Shown here piece after piece: positions 18,182 to 25,978 of a stretch of DNA of 64,000 nt. Below the pieces are notes generated by a model that ran no database searches, was not told the origin of the DNA, and was given only the letters and a program-made list of their open reading frames with translations. This stretch comes from DAIPKP01 sp964545875. Lineage in GTDB: Bacteria > Synergistota > Synergistia > Synergistales > Aminiphilaceae. The stretch lies in contig CAZJHH010000001.1 in assembly GCA_964545875.1 (NCBI GenBank), positions 124,001-188,000 of the forward strand. The letters are read 5' to 3'. The position numbers were made by a program, and so were the translations under genes. Positions within the stretch are counted from its first letter, which is position 1; every line of letters begins with the position of its first letter.

Positions 18182-18682
18182 GTGCTGAAACGGTTTGACA
18201 GAAAGGAGCGTGAAGGGGCTCTTCCAGGGATAATAGCCTTCCTGGCAGGGCTCCTCTTTATCACTTCCGCATGGTGGGGAGAGCGCATCCTTCTTTTCGG
18301 TGTCACCGCCGGAGCTCTCCGGATTCTCTGGGGCTGTGTCATGGCGGATCCCGTGGTGGGGGGCGGTATTGCGGCCATGTTCCTTACGGCGATCTTCTTT
18401 ATGTGCCTTCTCTCCGTCATGACTTCCGCCGGTGTCAGGATTCGCGAAAAAATTCAGAGTCTTGCCTTTTTCATGAATACTGCGGAGCGCCATCGCCAGG
18501 CTCTCCTCAATCCACCGGAAGAGACTCCGGAGCTTTTCGAAAAGCTGCTGCCCTATGCTCTGGCCCTGGATGTGGTGGAAACCTGGAAGAACTCCTTCCG
18601 GTTTCTTCTCGAAAAGGCCCGCTACGAGCCTTCATGGAACCGGGGTATGTATAATGCCGAGAGGTTCGACGCTATGAAGTAA
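18182..18682 (+). CDS. Membrane protein matching the C-terminus of DUF2207 proteins
   Basis: A 166-residue protein begins at a GTG at 18182 after AAAAGGACTTTAGA. Two or three hydrophobic segments lie in the first 90 residues; the rest contains NPPEETPELFEKLLPYALALDVVETW and a terminal YEPSW motif, which I recognise from the C-terminal cytoplasmic part of DUF2207 (YciQ-like) membrane proteins. The large extracellular N-terminal domain of that family is absent, and the preceding gene does not encode it, so this is a free-standing C-terminal half. Function unknown. Confidence 0.65.
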   Translation: MLKRFDRKEREGALPGIIAFLAGLLFITSAWWGERILLFGVTAGALRILWGCVMADPVVGGGIAAMFLTAIFFMCLLSVMTSAGVRIREKIQSLAFFMNTAERHRQALLNPPEETPELFEKLLPYALALDVVETWKNSFRFLLEKARYEPSWNRGMYNAERFDAMK

Positions 18683-18789
18683 GGCGGAAGGATTTTCTCC
18701 CGAAGAAGAGCAAGGAAGACATTTCCGGCCTGTCCGAATTCGGAGAGACCGGTATCCTCGGTGCCTGTCCTGTCAGGAGGTCGGTATGT

Positions 18790-19545
18790 ATGAAAAAAAT
18801 ATTGTGGGCGTGTACGCTTGGTTTTGTGCTCCTTCCCTTTTTTACGGTTCTTCCTGCCGGAGCGGTGCATCCCCTGGACGAAGAAATTAACGCTGCCATG
18901 GATGCGGATCCCACCACCCGGGGGATGATCGAAGCCGCTGGAAAAGGAACGGCTCTCTGGCGGCAAGAGTTGGATCGCCAGTACGAAAATCTTGTGTCCC
19001 TTCTTCCCGAGGAAGGGGCGGGGCTTCTCGAAGAGGCCCAGGAATGCTGGACAATCTGGGTCGAAAGAGAACTGGCTCTTCAGAGCCTGGTCTACCATCA
19101 TATCTACAACAGCCTCGATGGAGGAACCATGTGGCTCCTGATAGGATCGATAGCGGATATGGAGGTGTATCGAAACCGGGCTCTCCAGCTTATGGCGTAT
19201 GACAAGGTTCTTCAGGGGGAGGATCTTTTTCGTGCCCTCTACCCTGAAGGAGAACGGGAGGATTTTCTTCTTCCTCCGGGAGAAACCATTGAAAATACCT
19301 ATCTTCGGTTGGGAGAACTTCTGGGAGAGGAAGGAGAGGAAAAAGCCAGGAGATCCTACCAAAGCTGGCTCTCCTTCCGGGAGTTGGAAATCGCCTTCCG
19401 GGGAGGGCTTTCCAACGACGAGAGCCGGGAGTTTCTGCTTCGTCAGGGACTTTTTCTCGACGGAGAACGCTACGGGAGGCTGACGATCCTTCTGGAAGAC
19501 CTGGTACGAGAATGTTTCTCCTCTTCCTCCGGGGAGTCTCTATGA
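18790..19545 (+). CDS. Secreted LprI-like (DUF1311) protein
   Basis: The 251-residue protein starts at the ATG at 18790 behind AGGAGGTCGGTATGT. A signal peptide ending near PAGA is followed by a domain resembling the lysozyme-inhibitor LprI N-terminal family: a helical pattern with LDRQYENLVSLLP, then a short spacer and EEAQECWTIWVERE. The second half is acidic and helical and unassigned, perhaps a repeat of the same fold. It is likely periplasmic. The conserved cysteine pair usual in LprI domains is only partly present (one Cys in AQECW), so inhibition of lysozyme is not assured. Confidence 0.6.
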   Translation: MKKILWACTLGFVLLPFFTVLPAGAVHPLDEEINAAMDADPTTRGMIEAAGKGTALWRQELDRQYENLVSLLPEEGAGLLEEAQECWTIWVERELALQSLVYHHIYNSLDGGTMWLLIGSIADMEVYRNRALQLMAYDKVLQGEDLFRALYPEGEREDFLLPPGETIENTYLRLGELLGEEGEEKARRSYQSWLSFRELEIAFRGGLSNDESREFLLRQGLFLDGERYGRLTILLEDLVRECFSSSSGESL

Positions 19546-19594
19546 AAGAGGGCGGAAAAAGCGGCTCTTTCCATTATGAGCTATTAGGGGTATG

Positions 19595-19664
19595 AAAGAA
19601 AACCTTTTCGCTCCCCCGTTACGGGGGAAACACGAACACTGCCCCGTCACAAAAGGTTATCTTT
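19595..19664 (+). ncRNA. Candidate structured RNA upstream of phnD-like/diguanylate cyclase pair
   Basis: A long closing stem is visible: AAAGAAAACCTTTT (19595-19608) pairs with AAAAGGTTATCTTT (19651-19664) with a single A-A mismatch. It encloses about 42 bases that can form either CCCCCGTTACGGGGG or the alternative ACGGGG...CCCCGT hairpin, which compete for the same G-run. No T-run follows. I could not align it with any riboswitch class I know. It lies 100 bp before the binding-protein gene. Confidence 0.4.
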
Positions 19665-19763
19665 CCCTTGTCCGGAAGCTCGAGAAGTGCTACCGTATGG
19701 GCCGAGTAGCGAGAATTTTCAGGCAACGTGGCTGACAACCTGCATGAAAGGCGGTGCCCATAC

Positions 19764-20672
19764 ATGACTCGGGGTAGCCTTGGAACATTCAAGAACGTTT
19801 TCTTTTCGATTCTGTGCTTATGTTTCTTCGGAATCCTCTCGTTTTATGCGATCTCCCCGGGAATTGCGAACACCGCCTATACCTTTGCAACCTATCCCAC
19901 CAACGATCCAGGGCGGGTACATGCGGCCTTTCGCCCTCTGGCGGACTTCGTGGCCGCCGAGACGGGATGGACCCTTCGGGTGGTGGTCACCCGGAACTAC
20001 GAGGAGATGCAGCGGCGTCTTCTGGATGGCTCCGTGGACTTTGCCATCGTCAGCCCCTCCGCCTATATCCGTTTCTCCTCCCTCGTCTCCTACGTGGCGA
20101 CCTATGCGGAAAGAAATCATGCGAAGGGTTCCCTCTCTCCCTATTACCATGCGGTGATCATCGCCCTGAAGGAGGGCCCCGTGACGGATCTCCAGGGTCT
20201 GCAGGGAGAAAACTTCGGTTTTACCGATCGGGATTCCACTTCGGGGCATTACGTTCCGCGGCTTATGCTGCATTCCGCAGGCATAGAGCCGGAGAAATTC
20301 TTCAAAAAAGTTTTTTACCTGGGGCGGCACGATGCGGTGATAGAGTCTCTTCTGGCGGGATCCATCCAGGGAGGGGCCGTGTCGGACGGTACCTTGGCGA
20401 ACGCCGTTTCTCAGTATGGGGATCTCTTCAGAATCCTCGCCCTTTCGGACCCCATTCCCCTGGATGCCGTGGTGGCTCGCCCCGATATGGAGAGAGAACA
20501 CCTGGAGATTTTACAAAGGGTTTTGCTTTCCGTCTCTCCCGATGCTCCTCCCATGCAGGCCATGGAGGAACATCTCGGATGGCCCGCGGCGGGTTTCGTC
20601 CGCCTTGGGGAGGGATTCTACGATTCCCTTCGAAGGGCTCTGGACGTTCCGGCTTTTTCGGACGGGGAGTGA
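19764..20672 (+). CDS. PhnD-type periplasmic substrate-binding protein
   Basis: Starting at the ATG at 19764 (AAAGGCGG upstream; the frame is open from a GTG at 19728), the protein has 302 residues: a signal peptide (FFSILCLCFFGILSFYAI), then a PhnD/phosphite-phosphonate-binding fold with YPTNDPGRVHAAFRPLADFVAAE, a VDFAIVSPSAYI motif and the DSTSGHYVPRLML loop. No ABC permease or ATPase gene accompanies it; instead a diguanylate cyclase begins 8 bp downstream. It is therefore more likely to be a ligand sensor for that enzyme than a transport protein. Confidence 0.82.
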   Translation: MTRGSLGTFKNVFFSILCLCFFGILSFYAISPGIANTAYTFATYPTNDPGRVHAAFRPLADFVAAETGWTLRVVVTRNYEEMQRRLLDGSVDFAIVSPSAYIRFSSLVSYVATYAERNHAKGSLSPYYHAVIIALKEGPVTDLQGLQGENFGFTDRDSTSGHYVPRLMLHSAGIEPEKFFKKVFYLGRHDAVIESLLAGSIQGGAVSDGTLANAVSQYGDLFRILALSDPIPLDAVVARPDMEREHLEILQRVLLSVSPDAPPMQAMEEHLGWPAAGFVRLGEGFYDSLRRALDVPAFSDGE

Positions 20673-20680
20673 GGCTCTCC

Positions 20681-22165
20681 ATGAGGCTTTATGGGAAAAT
20701 CGTCCTGGTGGCCCTTCTGCCGTTGCTTCTCGCTCTGGGATTGGGATTTTTCCGACTCGGAAGCATTCTCCGTTTTCAGCAGATGAGCCATCGAAATGAA
20801 GAAAACATGAAAATGACTCTGCTGAACTCCCGTTTCGAGGCTCTCCGGGAGGAACGGCGCAAGTACGCCGCCATTCTGGCCGGGGCAAGCGATGCCGCCC
20901 GGGCTGTGGAGGCGGGGGACACGGGCTTTCTCCTTCGCTGGGGAGAGCTCTTTCTCAATCCCGTCACCCTGTCGGTTATCTTCTTTACCGATGGAGACGG
21001 AACGGTTCTCGCCAGGTCTCACGATCCCTATCGGTTCGGGGATACCCTGAAAGATCATCCCGCCTTTGCTCCGGTCCTCCGGGGAGAGACCGTGACGGAT
21101 GTGTTCGAATTGGATGGAATGATCCTTACTCTCCACGGTACTCCGGTGAAGCTTTACGGAGATGTCCAGGTGGGGGCGGCGGTGGTGGGGGCGGAAGTGA
21201 CGCCGGAGCTTCTCGAATTTCTCGCCAAGGGTACGGGGCTTGGAATGGAGTTGAAGTTTGAGGGCTTTCCCCCCGTTGCCACCGGAAATTGCAGCGGAGA
21301 AAGACGGTTTGTCTCCCTTCTCTCCGGGGATGCCAAAGCGGAGCCGTCGGGCTCCGGGGTGGAGTATGCGCGGGTTTTCTTCGAGGAGGATCCCCTTGGA
21401 GAAAATCTCCTTATTTTTCAACGCAATCTGGGGTTGGTCATGTTTCTCCTCTTCATTCTGCTTACCTCGGGTCTTTTCCTACTTCTCCGCCGGTATCTCC
21501 GTCCATTCTCCCTTCTCGTGGAGGACGTGACCCTTCTCTCGGGGAGCCAGGAGGATCTCTTCCGGCTGCGGAAAAAACTCGAAAAGGATTATCGATATGC
21601 CAATCACGAGGTTTCCGTCATTGCGGAAGCTCTCTCCAGACTTATGGAACACGTTCAGGAGACCATCACGCTCCTCGAATGGACTTCCCGGACGGACAGG
21701 CTTACCAGAATCAGCAACCGTCTTCACCTGGACAGCGTTCTGGAGACCTCCATTCTCGAAGCTCGGGCCAAAGAGGAGCCTCTCTCGGTGGTTCTCTTCG
21801 ACCTGGATCATTTCAAACAGGTGAATGACGATTTCGGTCATCAGGCGGGAGACCGGGTTTTACAACGTACCGCGGAGATACTGAAGCTTTTTGTTCCCAC
21901 GGGATTTGTGGGTCGCTGGGGAGGCGAGGAGTTTCTCGCCATTCTTCCGGGACTCGCCGCTTCCGAGGCGGTGGCCTTTGGAGAGCGTATCCGGGAGGCC
22001 ATCCGGGAGCAACGTTTTCTTCCGGATCGAATCGTTACCATCAGTGCCGGGGTGGTGGAGATGGCTTCCGGGGATACTCCGGATTTACTGGTGGGACGAG
22101 CGGATAAGGCCCTCTATGAGGCCAAGGCCACGGGGAGAAACAAGGTGGTCTTCCGAAAGGCCTGA
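20681..22165 (+). CDS. Membrane diguanylate cyclase (Cache-like sensor, GGEEF)
   Basis: The 494-residue protein begins at the ATG at 20681, 8 bp after the PhnD-like gene. An N-terminal membrane helix, a periplasmic domain of about 230 residues resembling a Cache fold, and a second helix (about 245-265) are followed by a linker and a GGDEF domain (about 325-490) with RWGGEEF at 412-418. The RxxD product-inhibition site normally five residues upstream is missing, so feedback inhibition is unlikely. It makes cyclic di-GMP, presumably under control of the periplasmic binding protein encoded just upstream. Confidence 0.92.
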   Translation: MRLYGKIVLVALLPLLLALGLGFFRLGSILRFQQMSHRNEENMKMTLLNSRFEALREERRKYAAILAGASDAARAVEAGDTGFLLRWGELFLNPVTLSVIFFTDGDGTVLARSHDPYRFGDTLKDHPAFAPVLRGETVTDVFELDGMILTLHGTPVKLYGDVQVGAAVVGAEVTPELLEFLAKGTGLGMELKFEGFPPVATGNCSGERRFVSLLSGDAKAEPSGSGVEYARVFFEEDPLGENLLIFQRNLGLVMFLLFILLTSGLFLLLRRYLRPFSLLVEDVTLLSGSQEDLFRLRKKLEKDYRYANHEVSVIAEALSRLMEHVQETITLLEWTSRTDRLTRISNRLHLDSVLETSILEARAKEEPLSVVLFDLDHFKQVNDDFGHQAGDRVLQRTAEILKLFVPTGFVGRWGGEEFLAILPGLAASEAVAFGERIREAIREQRFLPDRIVTISAGVVEMASGDTPDLLVGRADKALYEAKATGRNKVVFRKA

Positions 22166-22261
22166 TGGTTTTTTTCAGGTTTGGCCGTTTGGGGCATACA
22201 GAAAAGCCCTACCATGAGTGAAAAAAGGCATTTGAAGAAGAAAAATTTCTTAAAAAGGGTC

Positions 22262-22289
22262 TTGACAAGAGGAGAAAGCTCCCTATAAT
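22262..22289 (+). promoter_or_regulatory. Promoter of the lysine-biosynthesis operon
   Basis: A perfect TTGACA (22262-22267) and a perfect TATAAT (22284-22289) are separated by 16 bp, just upstream of the T-box leader. Transcription should start near 22296. Confidence 0.88.
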
Positions 22290-22299
22290 AACCTCCAAC

Positions 22300-22627
22300 A
22301 AATTCCGAGTTTTTCCGAGAAATGTTTGCCCTTTCGGTGCGGCATGAGGAAAGATCGTATCGGCGATGAATCAGGGTGCCCGACCCCGCACTTTTCGACA
22401 GAGAGGAACGCCCACCGGCTGCAAGGCGTTCTCGAAGAGGGGGATGGAGCCTAAAACCTGAGGAGCCCGCGGAGAAAGGCGGTATATGCCGCTGGAGTAT
22501 TCGCGCGGAGGGCCCCCGTTATCGGGCCTTCAAGAGGGATATTCCGGGATCGTGTCCGGAAGATCCAAGATGGGTGGTACCGCGGACTACGCCAGTTCGT
22601 CCCAGCAAGGGATGAGCTGGCGTTTTT
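22300..22627 (+). promoter_or_regulatory. T-box leader with AAA (lysine) specifier
   Basis: The T-box core GGGTGGTACCGCGG is at 22572-22585. The distal stem I loop shows GGCTGCAA (22417-22424) preceded by AGAGAGG, as in T-boxes. Folding stem I by hand pairs TCAGG (22371-22375) with CCTGA (22457-22461); the codon position just before that helix, with one purine between, is AAA at 22453-22455, a lysine codon. A stem III-like hairpin lies at 22541-22560. The terminator stem is 22590-22603 with 22609-22622, followed by TTTTT. Uncharged tRNA-Lys should favour antitermination and switch on lysW and lysX. Confidence 0.9.
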
Positions 22628-22675
22628 GTATGGTCTTTTTCACGATACGGATACGGAAAAAGGAGAGGAAAAGGA

Positions 22676-22846
22676 ATGGCAAACGTGACGTGCGTGGTGT
22701 GCGAGGGAACGATTTCGGTGGCTTCCGACGTGATGGAGGGGGAGCTCCTTCTCTGTCCCGACTGTGGTACGGAACTCGAAGTGGTGGAGCTTTCTCCCCT
22801 GCGGGTGGAAGAGGCTCCGGAGGTTCAGGAGGATTGGGGAGAATAG
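22676..22846 (+). CDS. lysW: LysW carrier protein for lysine biosynthesis
   Basis: A 56-residue protein beginning at the ATG at 22676 behind AGGAGAGGAAAAGGA. Two CxxC pairs (Cys6/Cys9 and Cys27/Cys30) form a zinc site, and the C-terminus is the invariant EDWGE, whose terminal glutamate is linked to the amino group of alpha-aminoadipate to protect it during reduction and transamination. The acidic body gives the docking surface for the later enzymes. It is first in the cluster, directly behind the T-box, and ends two bases before lysX. Confidence 0.96.
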   Translation: MANVTCVVCEGTISVASDVMEGELLLCPDCGTELEVVELSPLRVEEAPEVQEDWGE

Positions 22847-22848
22847 CC

Positions 22849-23808
22849 GTGGCTTTGAGAATGCTCTATACCCGCCTTCGGGCGGAGGAAAAACTTCTTG
22901 CCCAGGCGGCGGAACGGCGGGGGATTCCTTTTTTCCTGCATCATCTGGGGGAGGATTTCTGGGGAGGCGGTGCCGGAGAGGATCTTTTCGATCCCGGAGA
23001 TCTGCTGCTGCTGCGCTGTATCGCCCACGGAGAGAACGAGCTTCTGGCCTCGCATTTCAGCTATCTGGGATGGCGTACCGTGAACCCCCGGGAGGTTATC
23101 TCCTGCTGCGGCTCCAAGGGGGAGACCTCCATGCTTCTGGAGGCCGTAGGAATTCCTCAGCCCGCCTTTCGATTCGCTTTCTCCGCCGAAGGAGCGCTCA
23201 AGGCCGCGGAAGATCTCGGTTATCCCGTGGTATTCAAGCCCATGACCGGGAGCTGGGGACGTCTTCTTGCCAAGGTGGATACCCCGGAGATGGCGGAGGC
23301 GGTGATCGAACACAAAATGCAGCTTGGAGGGCAGCACCGGAATTTTTACGTGCAGCAGTACGTGGAGAAGGAGGGCTTCGACGTGCGGGCCTTCGTTATC
23401 GGCGGAGAGCCTCGCTGCGCCATTCGGCGGTACAGCGAGCACTGGATTACCAATACCGCCCGGGGAGGCCGGGCGGAAGTGCAGCCCCTGGAAAGGGACT
23501 TGGTGGATCTTCTGAATCGGGTACATGCTGCGGTGGGAGGAGAGTTCCTGGCGGTGGATTGTTTTGCCACTCCCTCGGGGTGGATGGTGAACGAGATCAA
23601 CGACGGCGGAGAGTTCCGAAACTCCATCGACATCACCGGTGTGGATATTCCCGGGGAACTGTTGGAGCATTGCGCCTCTCTCGAAGAGGATCTTTCTTCG
23701 GATTCCAGAAGAGGCATAAAGTCCATAAAACGGATAAAGCGAGCTCCCCGAGGAGCCGCCGCTGTTGTTCCATACCGGGCCGAAGAGGAGGAGTGTCCCC
23801 TCTCCTAG
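22849..23808 (+). CDS. lysX: LysW--alpha-aminoadipate ligase LysX
   Basis: I start at the GTG at 22849, two bases after the lysW stop (ATG at 22861 is the alternative). The 319-residue ATP-grasp enzyme joins aminoadipate to the LysW C-terminus. Visible family features include LYTRLRAEEK, CCGSKGETS, YPVVFKPMTGSWGRLLAKV, FYVQQYVEKEGFDVRAFV, HWITNTARGG and NSIDITGVDIPGELLE. The usual N-x-x-E-F-x-N element reads NDGGEFRN. A basic, low-complexity tail of about 35 residues beyond the normal end is unusual. An intrinsic terminator follows before lysY. Confidence 0.94.
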   Translation: MALRMLYTRLRAEEKLLAQAAERRGIPFFLHHLGEDFWGGGAGEDLFDPGDLLLLRCIAHGENELLASHFSYLGWRTVNPREVISCCGSKGETSMLLEAVGIPQPAFRFAFSAEGALKAAEDLGYPVVFKPMTGSWGRLLAKVDTPEMAEAVIEHKMQLGGQHRNFYVQQYVEKEGFDVRAFVIGGEPRCAIRRYSEHWITNTARGGRAEVQPLERDLVDLLNRVHAAVGGEFLAVDCFATPSGWMVNEINDGGEFRNSIDITGVDIPGELLEHCASLEEDLSSDSRRGIKSIKRIKRAPRGAAAVVPYRAEEEECPLS

Positions 23809-23845
23809 AAGAAACTGCAAGGTTTCTCGAAAAGCGTTTTTTCGG

Positions 23846-23878
23846 CCCGCTTCCCGAAGAAGGAAGGCGGGTTTTTTT
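23846..23878 (+). terminator. Intrinsic terminator or attenuator between lysX and lysY
   Basis: CCCGCTTCC (23846-23854) pairs with GGAAGGCGGG (23862-23871, one bulge) and is followed by seven T residues. It sits inside the lysine cluster, so it either reduces expression of lysYZJK or marks a second unit. The 140 bases between it and lysY show no obvious promoter or T-box. Confidence 0.75.
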
Positions 23879-24022
23879 GTACCCTGCGAGAGGTTCCACC
23901 ACGCGGGTGCAGAGGAGACACATAAGCGAAAGCTCCCATGGAGTGCCTCGGGACACAAGGTTTGGAAAACCCTTCTCGGGTAAACATGTTGTCTCTGGGA
24001 CAACCAGGAAAGGATGAATTGT

Positions 24023-25063
24023 ATGCAGCATGTAGTGATTTGGGGAGGAGCTGGCATGACCGGAGGGGAGCTGCTTCGTATCGCCGCGGCCCATCCCGTC
24101 ATGAATGTCGCCGGAGTGGTTTCCCGGAGCAATGCGGGGCGGCCTCTTTGGCACGTGCACCCTCACCTGCGTTCCGCTTACGGAAACCAGTGCTTTATCT
24201 CCCCCGAAGAGGCCCGCAATACCGAGACGGATCTCGCCTTTCTGGCTCTTCCTCACGGGGCATCCCTGGAGGTCGTTCCGTTCTATGCAAATCGCGGCGT
24301 TCCCCTGGTGGATCTCTCGGCGGATCTTCGGCTGCGCCGCCCCGAAGAGTATCGCCGATGGTACGGAAAGGAGCATCCCACTCCGGAGCTTTTGGAAAGG
24401 GCGGTCTACGGCCTTCCGGAGCTGCACCGGGAAGAAATTTCCCGGAGCGCTCTCGTCTCCGGGGTGGGATGCAACGCCACCGCGGGCATTCTCGGGCTCT
24501 ATCCCCTCGCCCGGGCAGGAGTGATCGAAGAGGTGGATATGGAAATGCGGGCGGGATCCAGCGAAGGAGGGGCCTCGCCTTCCCGGGGAAGCCATCATCC
24601 CTACCGGCGGGGTGTCTTGCGGGTGGTCTCCTTCTTCGAGCATCGTCACCTGGGGGAAATTTTACAGGAAACGGGCCTGGAGGCATTCCGAACCCGCATG
24701 ACCCTTACGGCGGCGGAGATGGTTCGGGGGGTGCAGATGTTCGCCCGGGTACGGCTTGCCCGGAAAATGGAGGAGCCCGAGATCTGGAAGCTCTTCCGCT
24801 CCTGCTGGAAGGAGGAACCCTTTATCGACCTCTGTCCCTCCCGGCCGGGACATCTTCGTTTTCCCGATCCCCGGATGGTGCTGGGAAGCAATCGGGTACA
24901 GATCGGCTTCGCCCTCGCCGAAGACGGGCGCTCCCTCCTGGTGGGAAGTGCCCTGGATAATCTTCTCAAAGGGGCGGCGGGTACCGCGGTACAGGCGGCA
25001 AACCTGATGTTCCGTCTTCCCGAAACCCTGGGATTGGACATGATGCCGGTTTATCCGGCCTAG
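24023..25063 (+). CDS. lysY: LysW-aminoadipyl-phosphate reductase LysY
   Basis: The ATG at 24023 is preferred over 24014 because AGGAAAGG then has proper spacing; the product has 346 residues. It is an ArgC-family NADPH-dependent reductase: GGAGMTGGELLRI for nucleotide binding, ALPHGAS, DLSADLRLR, the catalytic cysteine in GVGCNATAGILGL, and SSEGGASPSRGSHHPYR. It reduces LysW-bound aminoadipyl phosphate to the semialdehyde. Placement between lysX and lysZ favours the lysine over the arginine function of this family. Confidence 0.93.
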   Translation: MQHVVIWGGAGMTGGELLRIAAAHPVMNVAGVVSRSNAGRPLWHVHPHLRSAYGNQCFISPEEARNTETDLAFLALPHGASLEVVPFYANRGVPLVDLSADLRLRRPEEYRRWYGKEHPTPELLERAVYGLPELHREEISRSALVSGVGCNATAGILGLYPLARAGVIEEVDMEMRAGSSEGGASPSRGSHHPYRRGVLRVVSFFEHRHLGEILQETGLEAFRTRMTLTAAEMVRGVQMFARVRLARKMEEPEIWKLFRSCWKEEPFIDLCPSRPGHLRFPDPRMVLGSNRVQIGFALAEDGRSLLVGSALDNLLKGAAGTAVQAANLMFRLPETLGLDMMPVYPA

Positions 25064-25141
25064 AGCGGCTGCGGCTTGCCCGGCGGCGTACCGTGGAGAA
25101 AAGCTGGTCTGCATAAAAGTATGAAATCGGGAGGTTCTATG

Positions 25142-25978
25142 ATGATTCGTGGTGTTGTGAAGATCGGAGGAGCTTCGGGAAATTGTGCGGCTCCTCTTAT
25201 GGAAGAGATTGCGGAACGGGTGAGTCTGGGAGAGGAGTGGGTGGTGGTGCACGGCGCCAGTGCCCGAATGAACGAGCTTTGCGAAGGGGCGGGAATCACT
25301 CCTCGCCACGTGACGAGCCCCGGAGGATACCGGAGCCGTTTCGTGGGGCTTCGGGAGCAGGCTCTCTTCGAGGTGGCGGCAGCCCGGAACTCCGTGGAGC
25401 TTCTGGAGCTTCTGGCCGAGCAGGGAGGCCGGGGATGTCCCGTCTTTCCCTCCTCGAACCGATCTGTCCAGGCATTGCGCAAGGATTCCCTGCGCATCCT
25501 GGAGGAGGGACGTCTCCGGGTGCTTCGGGGGAACTACAGCGGCCGCATTTCCCGAGTCTATACGGAGCAGATGGAGGAAATTATCGGATGCGGAGGTATT
25601 CCTCTTCTGCCGCCACTGGGATACGACGAGGAGAGTGATCTCTGCCTTAACGTGGATGGAGACCGCCTCGCCGCAGGGGCGGCGAAAGCCCTGGGGGCTT
25701 CGGTGCTGGTCATCGCCAGCAACGTACCGGGGCTTCTGGAAGATCCCGCCCGGGAGGAAAGTCTCGTTGCCCGGGGAAGCCTGGAGGATTGGGATTTCCT
25801 GGAGGAGTGTGCCCGGGGAAACATGAAGCGCAAGCTTCTGGCATGTCGGGAAGCCCTGGAGGGAGGAATCCCCCGGGCCATTCTTTGCGACAGCCGAAGG
25901 GAAAGGCCTTTGGAATATGCCTTGCAGGGAGGAGGAACCCATCTATGGAGCCGGCGCTCTATGGCACTCGCGGGATAG
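25142..25978 (+). CDS. lysZ: LysW-aminoadipate kinase LysZ
   Basis: GGGAGG precedes two adjacent ATGs; 25142 has the better spacing and gives 278 residues. An amino-acid-kinase (ArgB-like) fold is shown by VVKIGGA at the N-terminus, WVVVHGASARMNELCEGAG, GNYSGRI, and LCLNVDGDRLAAGAAKALGA. It phosphorylates the side-chain carboxylate of LysW-aminoadipate. The next gene begins inside its 3' end (34-bp overlap). Confidence 0.93.
   Translation: MIRGVVKIGGASGNCAAPLMEEIAERVSLGEEWVVVHGASARMNELCEGAGITPRHVTSPGGYRSRFVGLREQALFEVAAARNSVELLELLAEQGGRGCPVFPSSNRSVQALRKDSLRILEEGRLRVLRGNYSGRISRVYTEQMEEIIGCGGIPLLPPLGYDEESDLCLNVDGDRLAAGAAKALGASVLVIASNVPGLLEDPAREESLVARGSLEDWDFLEECARGNMKRKLLACREALEGGIPRAILCDSRRERPLEYALQGGGTHLWSRRSMALAG

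Noticed and set aside
19595..19664. c-di-GMP riboswitch before the diguanylate cyclase pair
   Set aside because: Neither the class I GCAAA/GGTAGCGGGG elements nor the class II core is present; kept only as an unclassified structured RNA.
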